This document shows positions 1-3,735 of a stretch of 5,284 nt of DNA, in pieces. The DNA is taken from contig JARROD010000272.1 in NCBI GenBank assembly GCA_037384225.1, positions 1-5,284 on the forward strand, read 5' to 3'. This DNA comes from JARROD01 sp037384225 (lineage in GTDB: Bacteria; Pseudomonadota; Gammaproteobacteria; Pseudomonadales; Cellvibrionaceae). Numbering within the stretch: position 1 is the first letter of the stretch; each line of letters starts with the position of its first letter. The position numbers and the translations under genes were made by a program. The notes beneath the pieces were generated by a model that did no database searches, was not told where the DNA came from, and saw only the letters and a list, made by a program, of their open reading frames with translations.

Positions 1-1
1 T

Positions 2-184
2 GGTGTTTTTTCAGCCGGAGGCTCTGTTTTTGAAAGCGAACTCTGGACAGACGCACGTACACTGCAAAGTCAGTTCGGGCGCAACTTTTTTCAGATCATG
101 CGAGTTGTACTGGAAGATCCAGGTGATGTATCGGCCATAGAAGCCTTTATTGAGAAACGCCGCAGGTACAAAAGGCTAAACTGA
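2..184 (+). CDS. 3' end of an unrecognised protein gene (5' part outside the window)
   Basis: This frame is open from the window edge to a TGA at 182-184 and gives about 60 C-terminal residues. The visible part begins GVFSAGGSVFESELWTD and ends in a strongly basic tail, IEKRRRYKRLN. Between them is an amphipathic, probably helical stretch (FGRNFFQIMRVVLEDPGDVSAIEAFIEK). There is no membrane segment and no cysteine. I do not recognise the family, so no function is given. The other two plus frames are interrupted within this stretch, and the composition reads like a real protein, which supports coding. It lies 64 bp upstream of the brnT toxin gene on the same strand. The spacing and a possible promoter between them suggest separate transcription. 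Confidence 0.5.
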   Translation, partial: GVFSAGGSVFESELWTDARTLQSQFGRNFFQIMRVVLEDPGDVSAIEAFIEKRRRYKRLN

Positions 185-214
185 AAGAGTAACTTTATCA
201 GGAAGCTACAATTT

Positions 215-243
215 TTGCTAAACTTTTGAGCTACTTGTAAATA
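215..243 (+). promoter_or_regulatory. Weak candidate sigma70 promoter for brnTA
   Basis: TTGCTA (215-220) and TAAATA (238-243) are separated by exactly 17 bp in an A+T-rich stretch between the upstream gene and brnT. The -35 matches 4 of 6 consensus bases and the -10 only 3 of 6. The predicted start of transcription would fall almost on the 249 start codon, so the message would be leaderless or the real promoter lies elsewhere. BrnTA promoters are normally repressed by the BrnA-BrnT complex. I see no convincing operator palindrome here. Confidence 0.2.
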
Positions 244-248
244 AATTA

Positions 249-554
249 ATGCTCAACATAAATACGGAAAATTCGCTTGCAAATAAATGCGTCAATACAG
301 GGGGTTGTAATTTAGTTCGTAAACACGGAATCGATTTTGCTGATGTTAGAGACATGTTCAATCATCCTATGTTGACTTTGTTGGATGACCGGGAAGGCTG
401 CGGAGAAGAGCGCTGGATAGGTATAGGCTGGATGCGCAACCTAATCGGTGTGGTGGTGTATGTTGAACGCCATGAAAATGTGATCCGCATTATCTCGGCC
501 CGAAAAGCGACCAAACACGAAAGGCGCCGTTATGAGCAAAGTGTCAAAAACTGA
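249..554 (+). CDS. brnT: BrnT-family ribonuclease toxin (type II toxin-antitoxin system)
   Basis: This 101-residue protein is a match by eye to the BrnT/DUF497 family, which are RelE-fold ribonuclease toxins that block growth by cutting RNA until bound by BrnA. Family landmarks are visible: RKHGIDFADVRDMF (residues 24-37), the DDREGCGEERWIGIGW strand region (46-61), VVVYVERHENVIRIISARKAT (68-88) and the basic end ERRRYEQ (91-97). The length is normal for the family. The N-terminus is unusual. Most relatives open with an E-W/F-D motif and then N-K-x-x-x-N-L before the KHG motif. Here the acidic-aromatic-acidic motif is absent, and about four extra residues (TGGC) sit between NKCVN and NLVRKHG. 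No good Shine-Dalgarno precedes the ATG at 249, so the start is uncertain. The 3' end overlaps the brnA start by 23 bp, as is usual for this pair. Because the partner is truncated, the toxin may be weakened or dead. The family call is secure and activity is not. Confidence 0.85.
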   Translation: MLNINTENSLANKCVNTGGCNLVRKHGIDFADVRDMFNHPMLTLLDDREGCGEERWIGIGWMRNLIGVVVYVERHENVIRIISARKATKHERRRYEQSVKN

Positions 555-639
555 TTGGAAACGACTGACGGAAATGGAAGATAAAGATATCGATACCAGC
601 GATATCCCTGAGCTGGATGATGAGTTTTTCAAATTATGA
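532..639 (+). CDS. brnA: BrnA-family antitoxin, truncated to its N-terminal part
   Basis: This 35-codon frame begins at an ATG inside the brnT 3' end, with a good Shine-Dalgarno (GAAAGG, 519-524) seven bases upstream. It reads MSKVSKTDWKRLTEMEDKDI and continues into DTSDIPELDDEFFKL before TGA at 637-639. The TDWxRL...DxDIDTSDIPELDDEFF signature is characteristic of BrnA antitoxins. Full-length BrnA proteins run to about 80-100 residues, and after this point carry the ribbon-helix-helix segment (LRLDxDVLxWFKxQGxGYQTRIN-like) used for dimerisation and operator binding. That segment is absent from all three forward frames downstream. Similarity instead switches within about 15 bp to a transposase remnant, so the gene was most likely cut when that element arrived or when the region was rearranged. 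The fragment may still be translated. Whether it can bind BrnT is unknown. Without the ribbon-helix-helix it should not autoregulate the operon. Confidence 0.75.
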   Translation: MSKVSKTDWKRLTEMEDKDIDTSDIPELDDEFFKL

Positions 640-890
640 GATCCGAGTGGGTTTGTCACGCGTACTGCTTGATGGGTAATCCTACCATCTTCTGATGGAA
701 ACAGCCGAAGGAAACCTGTCGCAGGATATACGGCATTTAAATGATGTCTACACCCAGCGATTTAACCGGTTTCACGGGCGAGTAGGGCATGTATACCCAA
801 AGCGTTTGAGATTTCGGTCCTCATTTCAAGGGCGGTATTTGGCTATTGAGTGCCTTTGCTCATCGGTGCAATTGAGGATGCACATATCAA
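640..890 (+). pseudogene. Decayed RAYT (REP-associated Y1/IS200-like) transposase remnant
   Basis: Translation around 636-680 gives EWVCHAYCLMGN. After a frame change, 689 onward gives LLMETAEGNLSQDIRHLNDV then YTQRFNRFHGRVGHV. Together these match the middle of REP-associated tyrosine transposases, HUH single-strand nucleases related to IS200/IS605 TnpA. Relatives read NHYHLLxETPxGNLS at the junction. Here AAT is followed by CC-TAC-CAT-CTT, so one base of the first histidine codon of the HUH motif is missing and the frame is broken at 681-682. The first 60 or so residues are absent. After GHV an extra stretch of about 10 codons precedes a recognisable FQGRYLAI (about 830-850). The later region, which in relatives carries the RYIxLNPVRA segment with the catalytic tyrosine, is not found. 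An open frame does run from 695, but only its first half resembles protein. The remnant cannot encode an active enzyme. Confidence 0.75.
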
Positions 891-922
891 GACCTGACCC
901 CACCTATTCAGACACAGGTCTT
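889..922. repeat. 8-bp inverted repeat at the regulator stop codon and transposase-remnant edge
   Basis: AAGACCTG (889-896) and CAGGTCTT (915-922) are perfect inverted copies with an 18-base loop that contains the TAG stop codon of the minus-strand response regulator (904-906). The right arm encodes part of the K-R-P-V end of that protein. The left arm is part of TCAAGACCTGACCCC, a string I recall as common beside RAYT-type transposase genes. Read on the minus strand it could form a stem at the end of the message, but no T-run follows, so an intrinsic terminator is doubtful. It may simply mark where the mobile remnant meets the regulator gene. Confidence 0.4.
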
Positions 923-1425
923 TTGTCGAGTTTTCTTTGTAAGGTACGGCGATGCATTTTTAGCTGCCTTGCAGTGGCTGAAATATTACCGTCATTTTCA
1001 GTCAGCGCCTGCTGAATTTTTTCCCACTCCAGGCGTTTGAGAGAAATTGTTTCATCAGGTGAACAATCAACGGTCGAATTCTCGCCAAAGGCCATCATTA
1101 TTTCTTCAATAGTCGCTGGCTTGGCCAGGTAATTGTGTGCCCCTAGTTTAATTGCCTGCACAGCGGTGGCGATACTGGCGTAACCTGTGAGTAGCAGTAT
1201 TTTTATATCTTTGTGTGCGTCGACAAGATCCGCTATGAGCGCTAACGAATGCCCATCGCCCAGTTTTAAATCGAGCAACGCGTGGGAATAGCTGGAATTC
1301 GTGAGAGAAGAGCGGGCAACATTGATGCTCTCGAAATGGTGTACATCGAATCCTTTGCGGGTCAGCGCTTTCACCGTCATATATGCGAGTATTTCATCAT
1401 CTTCAAGGTACAATAATCTGGGCAT
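904..1425 (-). CDS. RegA/PrrA/ActR-type response regulator (redox two-component system)
   Basis: This is a 173-residue cytoplasmic DNA-binding regulator. The receiver domain spans about residues 3-115, with the acidic pair D9/D10, phosphoacceptor D52 in LLDLKLGDG, T80 in LLLTGYASIATAV and K102 in LAKP. A short linker leads to a Fis-type helix-turn-helix at about 132-170, where WEKIQQAL and NISATARQLKMHRRTLQRKL match the highly conserved recognition region of RegA, PrrA, ActR and RoxR. In those systems the phosphorylated regulator adjusts respiration, carbon or nitrogen fixation and other redox-linked operons when oxygen or the quinone pool changes. The length is close to the usual value of about 180. 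All phosphorylation residues are present, so it should be functional. It starts only 2 bp after the kinase stop codon. A purine-rich AGGAG lies about 13 bases upstream of the ATG, so it is co-transcribed with the kinase. The extreme C-terminus (VSE) is encoded next to mobile-element debris and could be slightly altered from the ancestral end. Confidence 0.92.
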   Translation of the reverse strand: MPRLLYLEDDEILAYMTVKALTRKGFDVHHFESINVARSSLTNSSYSHALLDLKLGDGHSLALIADLVDAHKDIKILLLTGYASIATAVQAIKLGAHNYLAKPATIEEIMMAFGENSTVDCSPDETISLKRLEWEKIQQALTENDGNISATARQLKMHRRTLQRKLDKRPVSE

Positions 1426-1427
1426 TG

Positions 1428-2699
1428 CTAACGTATTTCTCCTGAAGCGAGGGGAATCTCTACAACAACCCGGGTGTATGAATAACCGTTTTTCACGTCC
1501 GCATTGGAAAAGCGAACCTGGCCATTAAGTCTTTCAATCGTTGAATTTGCCAACAAGAACCCAATACCCAAACCGGTTTCTTTTGAGGTCACTACCGAAT
1601 CGCCAAGCTCACTAAGCAGTTCAGGAGGTATGCCGTCGCCATCATCTTCAATGATTATTTGAAGCGTGTTATCTAAACAATCAATCTTGACAAAAACCAC
1701 TGTATTGGCTGCGTGTACCGCATTATCGATTAAATTAATGAGCGCGTGTTTTAGCAATATGCCCCCGGGCAGGTACAAATTCTGATTTTGACAATCGATG
1801 GTAAAGCGTGGCATGGGGTTCGAATTCATCAATGTAAAGTGTGCTTTTATGTCGTCTAATAAATCAACCAGCGCGATATTACCGCGAGTTTTAAAATCAT
1901 GCCCAGCCAAAGAAGAAAGCTTGTTCATGGTGTGTTTGCAGCGCTCGATCTGTGTTTTAATCACCTTCGCATAGAGCGATGTTTCTTCATCTCTATGTCG
2001 TTCTTCTATCTCTCCAACGGTCATGGCAATGGTGGACAATGGTGTACCAAATGAGTGAACCGTCGAGGCAGCCAGGGTACCAATTCCAATCAGCTGTTCG
2101 CTCTTTAAAACCTCCTCGCGGGCAGCGGCAAGCGACAGTTCACGGTCCCGAAGCGCCGTTGTCAGGCGGGAAATAAAAAAGCTGATGAGTAGGGCACTCC
2201 CCACAAAATTGACCCACATGCCAATCAAATGGGATTGAAATTCAGCACTTGTGTGAGATAAATGCTGATTAAAATCCAGGTACATCAAAAGAGAGTAAAT
2301 GGCTATGCCACTTAAGCAGAACGCCCAAACAATTTTCGGCGTAAAAAGACTCGCGCTGATAGCAATGACAACCAGCAAATAATAGATAAACGGATTGGTC
2401 GAGCGCCCTGTTAAACACACCAAAACTAAAATAATCGCGCTATCCCAGAGGAGTTGTGTGGCGAGTAACCCGTCTGAAATGTGACGACCATTTTTGTAAC
2501 CCAGCCATACCCACATCGAGTAAATAATACTGGCGACAAGCAGGAGGGAGAGTGGCATAAAGGTGGTTCCCGTCATTTGGGAAACAAAGCCGCCAAAGTA
2601 TATAAGAAGGCAACCAAATAATAGTAAAGCTCTCAGCGCCAGTAGTCGCTTTAAGAGAAAGTACCTGTTTTTTGACCAACCAACACTGCTGGGAATCAT
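1428..2699 (-). CDS. RegB/PrrB/ActS-like membrane sensor histidine kinase
   Basis: From the ATG at 2699 this gives 423 residues, MIPSSVGWSKNRYFLLKRL onward. Six hydrophobic segments fill about residues 17-180, as in RegB, followed by a short linker, a HisKA-like helix pair and an ATPase domain. GRSTNPF (98-104) corresponds to the RegB quinone-sensing motif GGxxNPF, with the second Gly replaced by Arg. The phosphoacceptor is H215 in VHSFGTPLSTIA. C254 in IERCKHTM sits where RegB has its redox-active cysteine. The ATP site shows an N-box (INLIDNAVHAA, about 321-331), G1 (EDDGDGIP, 351-358) and G2 (GLGIG, 376-380). Relatives have HELGTP after the histidine. Here the acidic residue is Ser, which may alter autokinase or phosphatase activity. 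The frame stays open upstream to a TTG at 2792, but those extra residues are encoded by the palindromic element and have no ribosome binding site, so ATG 2699 is preferred. The kinase stop is 2 bp before the partner regulator. Confidence 0.88.
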   Translation of the reverse strand: MIPSSVGWSKNRYFLLKRLLALRALLLFGCLLIYFGGFVSQMTGTTFMPLSLLLVASIIYSMWVWLGYKNGRHISDGLLATQLLWDSAIILVLVCLTGRSTNPFIYYLLVVIAISASLFTPKIVWAFCLSGIAIYSLLMYLDFNQHLSHTSAEFQSHLIGMWVNFVGSALLISFFISRLTTALRDRELSLAAAREEVLKSEQLIGIGTLAASTVHSFGTPLSTIAMTVGEIEERHRDEETSLYAKVIKTQIERCKHTMNKLSSLAGHDFKTRGNIALVDLLDDIKAHFTLMNSNPMPRFTIDCQNQNLYLPGGILLKHALINLIDNAVHAANTVVFVKIDCLDNTLQIIIEDDGDGIPPELLSELGDSVVTSKETGLGIGFLLANSTIERLNGQVRFSNADVKNGYSYTRVVVEIPLASGEIR

Positions 2700-2725
2700 C
2701 GTTAAACGTACGGACCTTGAGTTTA

Positions 2726-2797
2726 CCCCTATTGTTGCATAAATTTTCGGCCCAGAAGCGCTTCGGTCCTGGGCCGAAAATTTATGCAACAATAGGG
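2726..2797. mobile_element. 72-bp palindromic MITE-like element with TTTA target duplication
   Basis: Two 28-bp arms, 2727-2754 and 2770-2797, are perfect inverted copies separated by 15 bases. Ten of the spacer bases (GAAGCGCTTC, 2755-2764) are themselves palindromic. Reading inward the arm begins CCCTATTGTTGCATAAAT and ends CGGCCCA. The sequence TTTA lies immediately outside both ends (2722-2725 and 2798-2801), as expected for a 4-bp target-site duplication. The TTGTTGCATAAA core resembles terminal repeats of IS5/IS903-like elements in general style, but I cannot assign a family. The element carries no gene and would need a transposase in trans. In RNA it would fold into a very stable hairpin about 27 nt upstream of the kinase start codon, so it could affect kinase expression. 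A bidirectional terminator is the alternative, but neither side shows a T-run. Confidence 0.6.
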
Positions 2798-2946
2798 TTT
2801 AGTTAATTCGAGTCAACATTGTACTTTAGGCGACAGGGGTTAGCGATCATGTGAGCCGGATCTCAATCTCCCCTCGCGTCATAAGGTTGTCTTAAGCTTC
2901 GCCAGCTAATCTGATCCTAACCAATCGAGTCAAATAGGTGGTAACT
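2798..2946. promoter_or_regulatory. Divergent control region between the kinase operon and the hemolysin-ligase operon
   Basis: This 149-bp non-coding stretch lies between the palindromic element and the plus-strand start at 2947, and must hold the plus-strand promoter. The minus-strand kinase promoter may also lie here, upstream of the palindrome. No strong -35/-10 pair with correct spacing is visible. TTGTCT (2887-2892) and TAATCT (2907-2912) are only 14 bp apart. The 9-bp direct repeat TCGAGTCAA occurs at 2808-2816 and 2925-2933, near the two ends of the region, and could be a regulator site or chance. The second copy lies just upstream of the ribosome binding site. No riboswitch or terminator was recognised. 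Confidence 0.35.
2936..2941 (+). promoter_or_regulatory. Ribosome binding site that fixes the hemolysin-family start at 2947
   Basis: AGGTGG (2936-2941) lies five bases before the ATG at 2947. An in-frame GTG at 2938 would extend the protein by three residues, but it overlaps this Shine-Dalgarno and has none of its own. The ATG is therefore the better start. Confidence 0.65.
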
Positions 2947-3735
2947 ATGCAGACCGAAGCCGACAGTTTAGCGGGTACAGCCAGTAAGCATATTGTGTAT
3001 ACAGATATTGACAACCAAAAAAACGATTTAAATCGGGGTTTAAGTGCCAGATTCCTGGAACGGGTGATCTTGCCCGAAGCCAAAATCCACCTCCGCGACA
3101 CGCTCTCACCACAACGGATGGATGTGGAAGCCTATCTCTACGAACAATTCAACCGTGTTTATCACGCCAGACTGTGTGAATTCCTGCCCTTTTTACTGAC
3201 CCTGAGCTGCCACCAGCAATTAAAGGCCACGGTCGGCATTCGCAACGCCACTGACCCGGTTGATGGCCTGAAAAACCCACTGTTTGTGGAAAATTACCTC
3301 GATCGGCCGCTGGAAGCGGAGCTGAGCGATTTGTGTGACTATACTGTAAACCGCAGTGCTATTGTGGAAATCGGCAACCTGGTAGCCACCCAGAGGGGCG
3401 CCAGCCAACTGTTATTTGTCGTCCTGGCCGCGATTCTGACCCGCGCCAATTACCGCTGGGTTGTCTTTACAGCCACCCAAAAGGTGCAACAGATTTTCAG
3501 CAAACTACGTTACACACCCTTTGTTCTCGGTAAGGCCGAAAAGGCGCGTCTGCCGGATGGCGGCGTTAGCTGGGGGGATTACTACGAGACCAACCCGAAA
3601 GTGATGGCCGGATACCTGCCATGCGCTTACAGCCAAGTTATGAACAATAGCCTGATGCGTTCAGTTGTCGATCATTACCACGACCTTATCGACAGCATTG
3701 CAGAGCAAATCGCAGTGAGGGAACAAGCGGAATGA
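2947..3735 (+). CDS. Thermostable-hemolysin-family protein (T_hemolysin), probably an acyltransferase-like enzyme
   Basis: This 262-residue protein matches the 'thermostable hemolysin' family, named after the Vibrio delta-VPH. Recognisable blocks are NPLFVENYLDRPLEAELS (110-127), IVEIGNLVATQRGASQLLF (139-157), YRWVVFTATQKVQQIFSKL (169-187) and the tail WGDYYETNPKVMAGYLP (209-225). No signal peptide, membrane segment or repeat is visible, so the protein should be cytoplasmic. From memory the family is grouped with GNAT-like folds, related to the autoinducer-synthase shape. The alternation of a strand, a GNL turn and a small-residue helix at 139-165 fits that. This makes an acyl-transfer role more plausible than pore formation, but the true reaction and substrate are unknown to me. 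Its TGA overlaps the downstream ligase ATG (ATGA, 3732-3735), so the two are translationally coupled. The ligase would activate the acyl donor. It is divergent from the redox kinase-regulator operon and may be controlled by it. Confidence 0.85.
   Translation: MQTEADSLAGTASKHIVYTDIDNQKNDLNRGLSARFLERVILPEAKIHLRDTLSPQRMDVEAYLYEQFNRVYHARLCEFLPFLLTLSCHQQLKATVGIRNATDPVDGLKNPLFVENYLDRPLEAELSDLCDYTVNRSAIVEIGNLVATQRGASQLLFVVLAAILTRANYRWVVFTATQKVQQIFSKLRYTPFVLGKAEKARLPDGGVSWGDYYETNPKVMAGYLPCAYSQVMNNSLMRSVVDHYHDLIDSIAEQIAVREQAE

Noticed and set aside
441..659. 72-codon minus-strand open frame over brnT/brnA
   Set aside because: It is low-complexity and Ser-rich, antisense to clear BrnT and BrnA coding sequence.
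695..1015. Open plus-strand frame of 106 codons taken as a gene
   Set aside because: Only its first 50 or so residues resemble a protein (RAYT transposase). The rest runs antisense through the response regulator. It is a fragment of the pseudogene.
2700..2792. N-terminal extension of the sensor kinase from TTG 2792
   Set aside because: The extra residues come largely from the palindromic element, have no ribosome binding site and do not resemble RegB N-termini.
2727..2797. Palindrome as a bidirectional intrinsic terminator
   Set aside because: Neither side has a T-run after the stem. The region lies upstream of two divergent genes, where no terminator is needed, and TTTA flanks fit an insertion better.
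2938..2946. GTG start for the hemolysin-family gene
   Set aside because: It overlaps the AGGTGG ribosome binding site that is ideally placed for the ATG at 2947.
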